Assembly (NCBI GenBank): GCA_963730535.1
Contig: CAVSRU010000007.1
Span: forward strand, 310,001 to 374,000
Reading direction: 5' to 3'
Length of the DNA: 64,000 nt
From: DASSUW01 sp963730535
Lineage (GTDB): Bacteria > Actinomycetota > Thermoleophilia > Solirubrobacterales > Solirubrobacteraceae
Position 1 is the stretch's first letter. Each line of letters opens with the position of its first letter. The notes below the pieces were generated by a model, which did not search any database, had not been told where the DNA came from, and was given only the letters and a program-made list of their open reading frames with translations. A program made the position numbers and the translations under genes. Below, piece by piece: positions 24,590 to 33,261 of the stretch.

Positions 24590-25535
24590 GGGCGGCGCGG
24601 TAGATCGCGCGGATCTCGTCGCGATCGGGCACCGGCGCAACCCGGCCGAGCTCGTCGCGCGCCGCCGCGGTCTTCACGAGGCGTTCGAGGACCGCCGGAT
24701 CGTCGGGCAAGAGCGCGCCGGCCCGCTCGCGCAGCGTCTCGGCGAGCGCCTCGAGCGCCCCGAGACCTTCGTCGGGCCGCCGTGAGCGGAGCGCGGCGAT
24801 GGTGGCCGGCAGGAGCGCCGCGTTGGCCTGCGCGTGGGGTATCCCGGCAATGCGTACCGCCGTCTGTGCGAGCGCGTGATGGGGACCGAGGCCGCTGTGG
24901 TCAACCGCCCAGCCGGCGAGCAGCGCGCCGAGGGCGAGCTGTGCGCGGTCGGGCTCGGCGGTCGCCCAGCCGGCCACCAGATGCGTGATCGCCGCGCGCG
25001 CAACGGCTTGTGCGAGCGGCGTCGTGCGGTCGCTGAGCAGCCCGACCGTCGCGTGGCCGAGCGCGTTCGCGGTGCTCGCCGCCAGCTGCTCGAGCGGCTG
25101 CGAGGCGCTCAACGCCGGGTCGTTGACGACCACCTGGGGCCGCACGCGCGGCGTTCCCGCGGGAACGCCCTTCGCGTGGCGGTGCACGCCGGTCATCTCC
25201 GCGGCGGAGAGCGAGGTGGGGATCGCGATCACCTCCCGCGGGCCGTCCGCGGCGGCCAGCGCCTTTGCGACGTCGATCACCCGGCCGCCGCCGAGCGCCA
25301 CGAGCCGCCGGCCCTCGACGCGCGGGCGCAGATCGGCGGCGACGACCTCGACCAGGCCGCTGGGCACGTCCACCACAGCCCCCGCGCGCTCGACGACCGC
25401 GGGCGCCAGAGCCCGCGCGCGCCCGGTCGTCAGCAGCGTGTAACCGCCGCCCAGCAGGTCTCCCGCCGTCTCCACCGCGCCCTCGCCGAACACGACCGTC
25501 CGCTCGGCGTCGACGTGACGGAAGCTGCGGGGCAT
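24570..25535 (-). CDS. Iron-containing alcohol dehydrogenase family protein (maleylacetate reductase-like)
   Basis: 321 residues, slightly short for the family. The N-terminal dinucleotide domain has VVFGEGAVE and the ALGGGRVIDVAKALAA motif, followed by IPTSLSAAEMTG. The C-terminal helical metal domain has GLGPHHALAQ, similar to the histidine-containing metal site of the family. The best-known relatives with the GEG and SLSAAE/SGSE-type motif reduce maleylacetate in aromatic degradation, but no aromatic genes lie nearby. The ATG at 25535 sits 4 bp beyond the rhomboid stop; a start nine codons further upstream would overlap that gene. Confidence 0.72.
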   Translation of the reverse strand: MPRSFRHVDAERTVVFGEGAVETAGDLLGGGYTLLTTGRARALAPAVVERAGAVVDVPSGLVEVVAADLRPRVEGRRLVALGGGRVIDVAKALAAADGPREVIAIPTSLSAAEMTGVHRHAKGVPAGTPRVRPQVVVNDPALSASQPLEQLAASTANALGHATVGLLSDRTTPLAQAVARAAITHLVAGWATAEPDRAQLALGALLAGWAVDHSGLGPHHALAQTAVRIAGIPHAQANAALLPATIAALRSRRPDEGLGALEALAETLRERAGALLPDDPAVLERLVKTAAARDELGRVAPVPDRDEIRAIYRAALTPRRR

Positions 25536-25539
25536 GCGA

Positions 25540-26715
25540 TCAATCGTCGCTGGTTCGGACATCGAGCACGCGGGCGAGTGCGACGCCCGCGATCAGGCCG
25601 CCGACGTGACCGCCGATGCTCGTGCCCGGCGAGAGGAACGTGTACACGAGGCCGACGATGATCGACGGCCAGGCGATCGCCCCCAGCGCCCGCGTGCGGT
25701 GCCTGTCACGCACCAGCGACCAGCCGATGAGCGCGAACACCACGCCGGAGATGCCGACCGTGACGCCGCCGGCGTGGATCAGGGCCGAGCACGCGCTCGA
25801 TGCCGCGGCGCTGACCACGGCGAGCAGGGCGAGGCGCGGCCAGCCGATCTCCCGCTCGAGCAGGAAGCCGAAGAGGCAGAGGCCGACGAGGTTGACGAGC
25901 AGGTGGATCGGGTTGCCGTGGAGCAGCGCCGCGGTGAACAGCGTCCACCACTGCCCGTCGGCCAGCGTGTCGCGCGAGACCGCGCCGAAGTCCTCGAGCT
26001 CCGCCGCCTCCGGGAACAGGCCGTACCGGCTCGTCTGCATCACGTACACGACCACGCATGCGATCGCCAGCGCGGCGGTGACGAGCGGCAGGCGGTCCTG
26101 GCGAACCCGCGCCGCTTCGCGCTTGAGCTCGACGTCGGCGAGGGCGGATGGGCTCGGACCGTGCTCGGTGGCCCAGCGATCGCGGGCGAGGGCCAGCAGC
26201 ATCGCCAGGTCCCGGTGGTCGAGCCCGTAGTTGTCGGGCAGCCCGACGTCGACCCCGCTCACCCCGCGGTTGGCGGTCTGCCAGAACGACTGGCGCTCGG
26301 GCGTGAGGTGGCGCAGGTCGAACCCGACGTGCTTGGTCGAGTTGTACTGGTGGTGGATCTCGTAGGCCTGGAAGTTCTCGACGTCGTTCCACGCCCACCG
26401 GCGCGTCCTGAAGTTCGAGCGGATGGCGAGCCCGTCGGGCCCGAACCGCAGATGCACGCGCGAGCGGAGCAGCCGTAGTGCGCACAGCACGCTGAAGGCG
26501 CCGAAGGCGGCCACGCCGGCGCCCGCCACGACGGTCGCGCCGGCGATGACGCCGGTCACGAAGACCGCCGTGACGAGCAGGCAGAAGCCGAGCAGCAGCG
26601 CTGCCTTCCAGCGGGTGACTCCCAGCGTCACCGTGCCATCGGCGAGCACGACCTCGGCCACCCGCGCCGCGTCGCCGTCGAGCCGGCGAATCTCGGTCTC
26701 GGGAACGGCGAGCAC
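25540..26715 (-). CDS. Rhomboid-family intramembrane serine protease with N-terminal PH-like region
   Basis: 391 residues from the GTG at 26715. The N-terminal third has two membrane helices and a beta-rich stretch (RVHLRFGPDGLAIRSNFRTR) typical of bacterial PH-like domains. The C-terminal part is a rhomboid domain with six predicted helices. The catalytic serine is in the GISGVVFAL motif and the catalytic histidine in GGHVGGLIAG, so the Ser-His dyad is intact. It is likely an active protease cutting membrane proteins; substrates are unknown. The second rhomboid-like gene of the window (52832) lacks both residues. Confidence 0.82.
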   Translation of the reverse strand: MLAVPETEIRRLDGDAARVAEVVLADGTVTLGVTRWKAALLLGFCLLVTAVFVTGVIAGATVVAGAGVAAFGAFSVLCALRLLRSRVHLRFGPDGLAIRSNFRTRRWAWNDVENFQAYEIHHQYNSTKHVGFDLRHLTPERQSFWQTANRGVSGVDVGLPDNYGLDHRDLAMLLALARDRWATEHGPSPSALADVELKREAARVRQDRLPLVTAALAIACVVVYVMQTSRYGLFPEAAELEDFGAVSRDTLADGQWWTLFTAALLHGNPIHLLVNLVGLCLFGFLLEREIGWPRLALLAVVSAAASSACSALIHAGGVTVGISGVVFALIGWSLVRDRHRTRALGAIAWPSIIVGLVYTFLSPGTSIGGHVGGLIAGVALARVLDVRTSDD

Positions 26716-26839
26716 GTCGGCTCCCGTACCCGCACCGCGCCGCTCACTACCGCACGCGGCGGTAAGACGGCGGTAGCGGCGTGGTAACGGGCCCTCGCGA
26801 CAGTGGCGGCTCCTCCCCACCCTCCCCGAAGGAGCATCG

Positions 26840-27628
26840 ATGCGACGCATCCTCCTCTTGGCCGCCGTGTCCATCACGGCGGCTGTCGCCCTGCCGTCCG
26901 TCGCGCAGGGCGCGACCGTCTACCAAGAGGGCCGCCCCGCCTCCGGCCTGCTGGTCCAGGCCGATCCCGGCGAGACCAACCTCATGTCCGTGAAGGGCTC
27001 CATGTTCCTCGAGATCCGCGACGACGGCACACCGCTGAAGCTGTCGGGCGGCGCGAAGAAGTGCAAGCGCCTCGACGCCCACGCCGTGCGCTGCAAGCCG
27101 CTCCACCGCCTCGACCTCGACCTCCAGGACGGGCCCGACGTCGCGGTCGTCGACACGCCGCACGCGGTGGAGATCGAGGGCGGCAACGGCCCCGATCGCT
27201 ACGTCGCCGTCGCGACCGACGCGCCGTCGCGGGTCGACTTCGACGGCGGCATCGGCTTCGACGTCGCCAACTACGGCTTCGCGACCACAGGCGTCAACGT
27301 GTCCCTCGACACGCCGGACGGCGACGGCCGTCCCGGCGACGACGACCACATCCGCCGCGACGTCGAGGGCGTGATCGGCTCGCCGTTCGACGACGTGCTC
27401 ACCGGCAGCCGCTACGCCCAGCACCTGACCGGCGGCGACGGCGACGATCAGATCAGCGGCGGCGCCGGCGAGGACCTCCTGTCCGGAGGCCCCGGTAACG
27501 ACCGCATCGACGCCCGCGACGGCGAAGCGGACGCCGTCGACTGCGGTGGCTGGCTGCTCGACTGGGCCGCGGTCGACCTCGGCATCGACGCCCCGATCAC
27601 GGGCTGCGCCGAGGTGGTCGGCTCCTGA
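26840..27628 (+). CDS. Secreted RTX-like (hemolysin-type) calcium-binding repeat protein
   Basis: 262 residues. It opens with a cleavable signal peptide (MRRILLLAAVSITAAVALPS, then VAQGA). The middle has two short cysteine-bearing blocks, and the C-terminal third carries glycine/aspartate nonapeptide repeats of GGxGxDxx type (LTGGDGDDQISGGAGEDLL, then SGGPGNDRI), which bind calcium in beta-rolls. A GAAGGAG ribosome site precedes the ATG. It is exported by the general pathway rather than having only a type I signal. No catalytic domain is visible. Its end overlaps the convergent methyltransferase gene by 32 bp. Confidence 0.75.
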   Translation: MRRILLLAAVSITAAVALPSVAQGATVYQEGRPASGLLVQADPGETNLMSVKGSMFLEIRDDGTPLKLSGGAKKCKRLDAHAVRCKPLHRLDLDLQDGPDVAVVDTPHAVEIEGGNGPDRYVAVATDAPSRVDFDGGIGFDVANYGFATTGVNVSLDTPDGDGRPGDDDHIRRDVEGVIGSPFDDVLTGSRYAQHLTGGDGDDQISGGAGEDLLSGGPGNDRIDARDGEADAVDCGGWLLDWAAVDLGIDAPITGCAEVVGS

Positions 27629-28274
27629 GCGACCGCTCGAGCCCCTCCACCTGCCACACGACTCCCGAATGCGCGAACGTCGCCGAGAGGCCATGGGCGC
27701 GGCACACGTCGAGCATCGCGGCCGGTGGATGGGCGAAGGCCCGGAACTCCTTGCGCGCCAGACGCAACCCGAGGTTCTGGAGCGCGAGGAACGTCCGCGA
27801 GGCGAGGTTCCGCGGCGGATGACTGAAGACGAGCGCCTGCTTCGCGTGCGACGCCGCCGCGCCGAGCAGGCGCTCGTAGTCCGGGTAGCAGCAGACGACC
27901 CGGTGCATCACGACGACGTCGGCTGGCTCGACGCCGTCCGGATCCGCGGCGATGTCGTGCTGGCGGCGCTCGACGCGCGTCTCGTCGATACCGGCCTCGC
28001 GCAGCAGCCCGCGAGCCTCGCCCTCGTAGGCGGGCGAGAGCTCGAGGCTCACCGCGTTCGACGCACCACGCTTGAGCAGCTCGAGCTGGATCTCGCCGAC
28101 CCCGCCGCCGATCTCGAGCACAGAAGCGCCGTCGAGACCCGCGCGCTCCAGGAACGCCACCATGCGGCGTGAGGTCTTGTCGAGGCCGCGTTTGCGGTAG
28201 CGCTTCGCCACGCGGCGTGCGAACGCGTCGCCGAAGAACTCCTCACACCCCCGCGGTCCGCAGCAGCCGGCCAC
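27597..28274 (-). CDS. Class I SAM-dependent methyltransferase
   Basis: 225 residues with the SAM-binding glycine loop VLEIGGGVGEIQ (motif I, about residues 52-63) and an acidic residue at the end of the second strand (VSLELS). A DVVVMHRVVCCYPD stretch follows the fourth strand. A short cysteine-rich N-terminus (CCGPRGC) precedes the fold, an arrangement seen in a subgroup of actinobacterial methyltransferases and possibly a metal site. The substrate is unknown. The GTG start follows the alditol-oxidase-like gene by 9 bp on the same strand, so the two may be cotranscribed. Confidence 0.75.
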   Translation of the reverse strand: MAGCCGPRGCEEFFGDAFARRVAKRYRKRGLDKTSRRMVAFLERAGLDGASVLEIGGGVGEIQLELLKRGASNAVSLELSPAYEGEARGLLREAGIDETRVERRQHDIAADPDGVEPADVVVMHRVVCCYPDYERLLGAAASHAKQALVFSHPPRNLASRTFLALQNLGLRLARKEFRAFAHPPAAMLDVCRAHGLSATFAHSGVVWQVEGLERSLRSRPPRRSP

Positions 28275-28283
28275 GACAGGCGC

Positions 28284-29534
28284 CTACTCGCCGCCGAGCA
28301 CGTGCTGCTCCAGCCACGCGTTCCGGAAGGCGCCTCGCGGGTCCAGCCGCTCGGCCAGCCGGCGGAAGTCGGGCAGCCGCTCATAGTGCGGCGCGATCGC
28401 CGCCGCATCCATCAGGAAGAGCTTGCCCCAGTGCGGGCGGGCGGAGAACGGCGCAAGCGCACCTTCGATCCGCATGAGCACCCGCTCGACGGCAGGCTGG
28501 TCCGGCTTCCAGGTGAAATGCATGCCGATCGAGTCCCGGCGGTGGTGCGGGCTCATCCACAGCTCGTCGCCGGCGATCGTGCGGATCTCGCACACCTGGA
28601 GCAGCGGCTGGATCTCGGCCACCAGGGACCGCACGGCCTGCAGAGCGTCGGCTGCGTGCTCGCGGCCCACCAGATACTCGGACTGGAGCTCGTCTCCGGT
28701 GCTCGGCGTGAACTCCATCCGGAAGTGCGGGAGACGCTCGAACCACGGGCCGGCCACGCCCATCTGCGGAGTGGCGGCGGTGGCGTCCATACCGGCGATC
28801 GGGTGGCGGTGATCAGAGGCCGGGACGGCGCCGAAGAGATGGTCGCGCGCGGTCGCGGGCGCGTCCTGGCCCCGGCTCTTGACCCAAACCATCTCGGCGA
28901 CGGGGCCGAAGTGGGTGAACGCGCTGACGCTGTACCCGGTCGACATGATGGCGTCGACCTCCAGTAGCGCCTCCCAGGGCAGCCGCTCGAACACCCGCTG
29001 GCTGACCTCGTACGCAGGCTCGACATCGAGGGTCAACCGGGTCACGACGCCCAACGCCCCCAGGTTGACCACCAGGCCTCCGAAGTCCGCGTCCGCGCGC
29101 CTCGCCTCCACGATGTCGCCGCCAGACGTCACCAGCGTGACGCCGGCCACGGCCGTGGCCAGGTTCCCGCATGCGTCGCCAGATCCGTGAGTGCCCGTCG
29201 CCACGGCGCCGGCCACGGAGATGTGAGGCAAGGACGCGAGGTTGTGCAGGGCAAGGCCCTGAGCGTGCAGGGCCCGGGCGAGCTCGCCATACCGGACGCC
29301 GCCGCCGCAGGACACGGTCGAAGCGTCCTCGTCGACGACGATCTCGGGGGGCAGGCCGTCCACGCTGACCAGCTCCTCGGAGTCGCCGATGCCGCTGAAC
29401 GAGTGGCGGGAGCCGAGCGCTCGCACCTTGGGTGCGCGCGCGACGATCTCCTGAAGCGCCTCGAGCGTCGACGGGCGGTGAAGCGCCTTGGCGCGGTAAG
29501 CGTAGGTCCCGGCCCAGTTGCGCTCGGTCTCCAT
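28284..29534 (-). CDS. FAD-linked alditol oxidase / aldonolactone oxidase family protein
   Basis: 416 residues, the length of actinobacterial alditol oxidases. The N-terminal PCMH FAD domain contains ALGSRHSFSGIGDS, where His44 corresponds to the covalent FAD histidine of AldO-type enzymes. The C-terminal aldonolactone oxidase domain ends with PHWGKLF, also as in AldO. It probably oxidises a sugar alcohol or aldonolactone using oxygen. The ATG at 29534 has a GGAG six bases upstream; an ATG nine codons earlier has none. A tandem repeat block begins upstream of the gene. Confidence 0.8.
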   Translation of the reverse strand: METERNWAGTYAYRAKALHRPSTLEALQEIVARAPKVRALGSRHSFSGIGDSEELVSVDGLPPEIVVDEDASTVSCGGGVRYGELARALHAQGLALHNLASLPHISVAGAVATGTHGSGDACGNLATAVAGVTLVTSGGDIVEARRADADFGGLVVNLGALGVVTRLTLDVEPAYEVSQRVFERLPWEALLEVDAIMSTGYSVSAFTHFGPVAEMVWVKSRGQDAPATARDHLFGAVPASDHRHPIAGMDATAATPQMGVAGPWFERLPHFRMEFTPSTGDELQSEYLVGREHAADALQAVRSLVAEIQPLLQVCEIRTIAGDELWMSPHHRRDSIGMHFTWKPDQPAVERVLMRIEGALAPFSARPHWGKLFLMDAAAIAPHYERLPDFRRLAERLDPRGAFRNAWLEQHVLGGE

Positions 29535-29560
29535 GAGCGTCTCCAATACCACAACGTGCA

Positions 29561-29735
29561 TAACCGGCCACGCCGTCGCGCAGGAGGGGTCGGTTGTCCA
29601 CTTATGAGCCGCTACGGCTCCTAACCGGCCACGCCGTCGCCCAAGAGCTGTCGGTTGTCCACTTGTGAGCCGCTACGGCTCCTAACCGGCCACCCGCCGC
29701 CCCGACGAGGGACCATTGTCCCCTTAGGCACCGCC
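29561..29735. repeat. 61-bp tandem repeat, about 2.7 units
   Basis: Units start with TAACCGGCCACGCCGTCGC at 29561 and 29622 and, more diverged, at 29683, giving an exact 61-base period. Each of the first two ends with the palindrome GAGCCGCTACGGCTC. The third unit keeps only its first part and a CATTGTCCCC that parallels GTTGTCCACT. The block lies between the alditol-oxidase-like gene and a palindromic element end. No spacer variation, so it is not a CRISPR. Confidence 0.8.
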
Positions 29736-29775
29736 TCCTTGCCTACCCAGCGCCGTTGACGTTCGCCAGCGAGGT
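29727..29775. repeat. Single end of the intergenic palindromic element family, copy C
   Basis: GCCTACCCAGCGCCGTTGAC followed by GTTCGCCAGCGAGG matches the right ends of copies A (10227-10273) and B (52785-52820). I find no matching left end nearby; the tandem repeats occupy that side. Confidence 0.55.
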
Positions 29776-29802
29776 GGGGCTGCGCTGATCAGCCAAGAAC
29801 GA

Positions 29803-29830
29803 CGAAAGGCCTGCGTTGGCAGGCCTTTCG
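29803..29830 (-). terminator. Strong intrinsic terminator downstream of tRNA-fMet
   Basis: A perfect 12-bp stem (CGAAAGGCCTGC and its complement) around a 4-base loop, followed on the minus strand by a short T-rich stretch. It starts 3 bases beyond the tRNA 3' end. Confidence 0.8.
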
Positions 29831-29833
29831 GAG

Positions 29834-29907
<74 letters not shown>

Positions 29908-29943
29908 TCGCGACCGCGCATGCTAGCACTCGCAACCGGATGA

Positions 29944-31548
29944 TCAAGCCGCGCCGAACCGCTCGCGGAGGGTCTTCTTGGAGAACTTCCCGACCGAGGT
30001 CTTGGGCACCTCGTCGATGATCTCGACGCGCTCCGGGATCCACCAGCGCGCCACCCGATCCGACAGGAAATCGCGCAGGATGGCGGCGTCGAGCGCCTCG
30101 CCGTCCTCCGGCACGACGCACGCCAGCGGGCGCTCTCCCCACTTCTCGTCGGGCACCGCGATGACGGCCGCCTCGCGGACCGCCGGGTGGGCCATGATCT
30201 CGTTCTCGAGCTCGACGGAGGAGATCCACTCGCCGCCCGACTTGACGAGGTCCTTGGTGCGGTCGACGAGGCGGATGTAGCCGTCGGCGGAGATCGTGGC
30301 GACGTCGCCCGTGCGCAGCCAGCCGTCGTCCGTGAACGACCCCTCGGAGCCCTCCTGGCGGTAGTAGGACGCGGCGACCCACGGCCCGGCGACCTGCAGC
30401 TCGCCGCGCGCCTCGCCGTCCCACGGCAGGTCGTCCGCGGTGCCCGGCTCGACGATCCGGACGTCCACCAGCGGCGCGATCACGCCCTGGCTGGAGCGCA
30501 CCTCCGCGAGCTCCTCCTCGGTGCGGCCGGCGAGCGAGCTGCGGAGGTTGCAGACCGCCCCGATCGGGCTCGTCTCGGTCATGCCCCAGGCCTGGAGGAT
30601 CGGCATCCCGACCCGCTCGCGATACGCCTCCGACAGGGCGCGGGGCACCGCCGAGCCGCCGCACAGGATCGTCCGCAGCGCGCTCAGGTCGCGCCCTTCG
30701 AGCTCGTCGAGCGCACCCATCCAGATCGTCGGCACGCCCGCCGCCACCGTCACCCGCTCGTCCTCGATCAGCCCTGCGATCGCCGCCGGCGTCATCTGCG
30801 GCCCGGGCATGACGAGCGAGGCGCCCGCCATCACCGCCGCGTGTGCGAGGCCCCAGGCGTTGGCATGGAACATCGGCACGACCGGCAGGATCGTGTCCCG
30901 CTCGCTGACGCCGATCGTGTCCGCGAGCATCGCGCCCAGGCAATGCAGGACCGTCGAGCGATGGGAGTAGACGACGCCCTTCGGATGGCCCGTCGTGCCG
31001 CTCGTGTAACACATGGCCGCCGCCCGGTCCTCGTCGTCGATCGAGAACTCGGCCGGGTCGGCGCCGGCCAGCAGCTCCTCGTAGTCGAGGATCCGGTCGT
31101 CGGCCGGGACGTCGCCGGCGCCGTCGTCCATGACCACGATCCGCTTGACGGTCGGGAACCCGTCGACGAGCGGCCACAGCACGCCCACCAGCGAGCGGTC
31201 GACGAAGATGACCTCGTCCTCCGCGTGCTCGACGATGTAGCTGACCTGCTGGGGGAAGAGGCGGATGTTGAGCGTGTGCAGGACGCGCCCGCTACACGGC
31301 GCAGCGAAGTACAGCTCCAGGTGGCGGGCGGTGTTCCAGGCGAACGTCCCCACGCGTGCGTCGCCGGAGAGTCCCAGCCCGTCGAGCGCCCCGGCCAGGC
31401 GCCGCGTGCGCGCCGCCCAGTCGCCGTAGGTGGTCTCGGCGCGACCGGTGGCGGTGAGCGTCGTGATCGTCTTGTCGGCGAACAGCCGCTCGGCGCGCTC
31501 GAAGGCGTGGACGAGGGTCAGCGGGTGCGGCGACATCAGGCCCTTCAT
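29944..31548 (-). CDS. Acyl-CoA synthetase (AMP-forming, fatty-acid CoA ligase family)
   Basis: 534 residues of the ANL adenylating superfamily. The P-loop-like AMP motif YTSGTTGHPKGV is near residue 180, followed by WGMTETSP (A5 region), GWLRTGDVA, RTKDLVKSGGEWIS and the catalytic lysine region KTSVGKFSKK near the C-terminus. It activates a carboxylic acid, most likely a medium or long fatty acid, with ATP and CoA. Chain-length preference is not visible. It is transcribed alone toward the tRNA-fMet; the next gene upstream ends 20 bp before its start and could share the transcript. Confidence 0.87.
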   Translation of the reverse strand: MKGLMSPHPLTLVHAFERAERLFADKTITTLTATGRAETTYGDWAARTRRLAGALDGLGLSGDARVGTFAWNTARHLELYFAAPCSGRVLHTLNIRLFPQQVSYIVEHAEDEVIFVDRSLVGVLWPLVDGFPTVKRIVVMDDGAGDVPADDRILDYEELLAGADPAEFSIDDEDRAAAMCYTSGTTGHPKGVVYSHRSTVLHCLGAMLADTIGVSERDTILPVVPMFHANAWGLAHAAVMAGASLVMPGPQMTPAAIAGLIEDERVTVAAGVPTIWMGALDELEGRDLSALRTILCGGSAVPRALSEAYRERVGMPILQAWGMTETSPIGAVCNLRSSLAGRTEEELAEVRSSQGVIAPLVDVRIVEPGTADDLPWDGEARGELQVAGPWVAASYYRQEGSEGSFTDDGWLRTGDVATISADGYIRLVDRTKDLVKSGGEWISSVELENEIMAHPAVREAAVIAVPDEKWGERPLACVVPEDGEALDAAILRDFLSDRVARWWIPERVEIIDEVPKTSVGKFSKKTLRERFGAA

Positions 31549-31568
31549 CGATCCTCCTCGTACGGCTC

Positions 31569-32519
31569 CTACAACCCCAGGCGCGCGAGCTCGATCGCCG
31601 GGCAGCGGTCCATCACGACGTGCAGGCCGGCCTGGCGCGCTCGCGACGCGGCGTCCTCGTCGATCACCCCGAGCTGCATCCAGACGGCGCCGGCGCCCAC
31701 GGCGATCGCCTCGTCCACGTGCGCCCCGGCCTTGGACGCGCGGCGGAAGATGTCGACGACCTCGACCGGCTCGCCGATCGCCTCCAGGGACGGATACGCG
31801 CGCTCCCCGAGGATCTCGCCGGCCAGCGGGTTGACCGGGATGACCCGGTGGCCGCGGCGCTGGAGGAGCGCGGCGATCCGGTGCGAGTCACGCGACGCGT
31901 CGGGGGAGCAGCCCACCACGGCCCACGTCCGCGTGGAGGTGAGGATCCCCCGTACGTCCTCGACCGGAGGCATCACCGACGAGCATGGGTGCACGGCGAG
32001 CAGCCGGCGCTCGGCCAGCCGCTCGAGCACCAGCGCGGTGTCGGCGATCGGTACGCCGGTGAGGTGCTCCTCGCGCCGCTCGAAGTCGTCGACGATCGCG
32101 TCAACGGAAGCGCGGTACGCGTCCCGGTCGCGCGCGGCCAGCGCGGCCACGGCATCTGCGGCGCGGCCGAACGCGTCCGACCCGGCGCGCATGACCTCGG
32201 CCGCCCGCGCCGCACCCGCGTCGTCCCCCGCCGAGAGCGAGGCGAGCGCGAGCGCCCACGCCGCCGGGGGCGAGTCGGCCTCGTCGCCGAGCTGCTCGCG
32301 CACGTACGGCGCCGGCTCGTCCCCCGCCAGCACCGACGCCTTGGCGTAGCCGACCAGCCGCCCGAACGCGCGTGGCGGGGCCGCCTCCCAGGAGGCGCGG
32401 TACCGCTCCGCCGCCCGGCGCAACGCGGCGCGGGCGTCGTCGCCCGCCAGCAGCGCGCGCTGGGCGTCGCCGTCCGCGGCGATCGCCTCCCACATGGCGT
32501 CCTCGTGGGTCGCCGTCAC
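31569..32519 (-). CDS. Helical-repeat protein fused to a CoA-binding (YccU-like) domain
   Basis: 316 residues. The first 185 are alanine-rich helices with a TPR-like look (AALRRAAERYRASWEAAPP, later RAAEVMRAGSDAFGRAADA). The last 125 form a CoA-binding domain: TWAVVGCSPDASRDSHRIA, RGHRVIPVNPLAGEILGE, and GAGAVWMQLGVIDEDAA as in YccU proteins. Stand-alone YccU proteins are about 135-150 residues, so this is a fusion. CoA-binding of YccU is inferred from the fold in the family; function unknown. It may be cotranscribed with the acyl-CoA synthetase, which also uses CoA. Confidence 0.75.
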   Translation of the reverse strand: MTATHEDAMWEAIAADGDAQRALLAGDDARAALRRAAERYRASWEAAPPRAFGRLVGYAKASVLAGDEPAPYVREQLGDEADSPPAAWALALASLSAGDDAGAARAAEVMRAGSDAFGRAADAVAALAARDRDAYRASVDAIVDDFERREEHLTGVPIADTALVLERLAERRLLAVHPCSSVMPPVEDVRGILTSTRTWAVVGCSPDASRDSHRIAALLQRRGHRVIPVNPLAGEILGERAYPSLEAIGEPVEVVDIFRRASKAGAHVDEAIAVGAGAVWMQLGVIDEDAASRARQAGLHVVMDRCPAIELARLGL

Positions 32520-32528
32520 GAGCCGATC

Positions 32529-33242
32529 CTACGCCAGCAGCGCGCGCAGCCGCTGGGCGTTGCGAACCGCGAAGCCCTCCCAGTCGTTGTTGAAGTAGAC
32601 GAACGCCTCGCCGAGCGCCGCGACCCGCGGGGCGAGCTCGCGCAGCTCGCTCTCGCTGTAGTTGCCGCGCCGGCCGCGCCCGTAGTGGAACCGCACGAAC
32701 GACCAGTCCGCCGTCTTCACCCACGGCTGCCACGGGCGGGCGGGATGGTGGCCGATGGCGAGCGCCACGCCGTGCCAGCGGAGCAGCTCGAGGACCTCGT
32801 CGGTGAACCAGCTCTCGTGGCGGAACTCGAACGCGTGCCGTCCGTCCGGCAGCGCGTCGAGCGCGGCCGCCAGCCGGGGCACGTCGCGCCGGAACCGCTC
32901 CGGGAGCTGCCACAGGACCGGGCCGAGCTTCGGCGAGGCGGCGAGCGGCGCGATCGCGTCGTAGAAGCGCTGGATCCCCTGGTCGAGGTCGGTCAGCCGC
33001 TTGAAGTGCGTGAGGTACTGGCTCGCCTTGACGGCGAACACGAAGTCCGGCGGCGTGACCCGCACCCACTCCTCTACGGCCTTCGGCTTCGCCAGCCGGT
33101 AGAAGGTGGAGTTGACCTCGACGGTGTCGAACAGCGTCGCGTAGTGCTCCAGCCAGCGCCGCGCGGGCAGCCCCTTGGGGTACACCCGCTCCCGCCAGTC
33201 GGCGTAGTTCCAGCCCGAGCAGCCGACGCGGATCGTGCCCAT
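32529..33242 (-). CDS. DUF72 family protein
   Basis: 237 residues, the usual DUF72 (YecE) length, with the family opening GTIRVGCSGWNYADW, the middle VEVNSTFYRLA, and the C-terminal FVYFNNDWEGFAVRNA. It adopts a TIM-barrel in solved relatives; the role is unknown. The ATG lies 19 bp from the divergent dehydrogenase gene. It ends 9 bp before the CoA-binding fusion gene on the same strand, so the three minus-strand genes may form an operon. Confidence 0.85.
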   Translation of the reverse strand: MGTIRVGCSGWNYADWRERVYPKGLPARRWLEHYATLFDTVEVNSTFYRLAKPKAVEEWVRVTPPDFVFAVKASQYLTHFKRLTDLDQGIQRFYDAIAPLAASPKLGPVLWQLPERFRRDVPRLAAALDALPDGRHAFEFRHESWFTDEVLELLRWHGVALAIGHHPARPWQPWVKTADWSFVRFHYGRGRRGNYSESELRELAPRVAALGEAFVYFNNDWEGFAVRNAQRLRALLA

Positions 33243-33261
33243 GCCGGGAGAATGCCCGTCG

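Noticed and set aside
29561..29735. CRISPR array
   Set aside because: Units repeat as whole 61-bp blocks without distinct spacers, only about 2.7 copies, and no cas genes are nearby.
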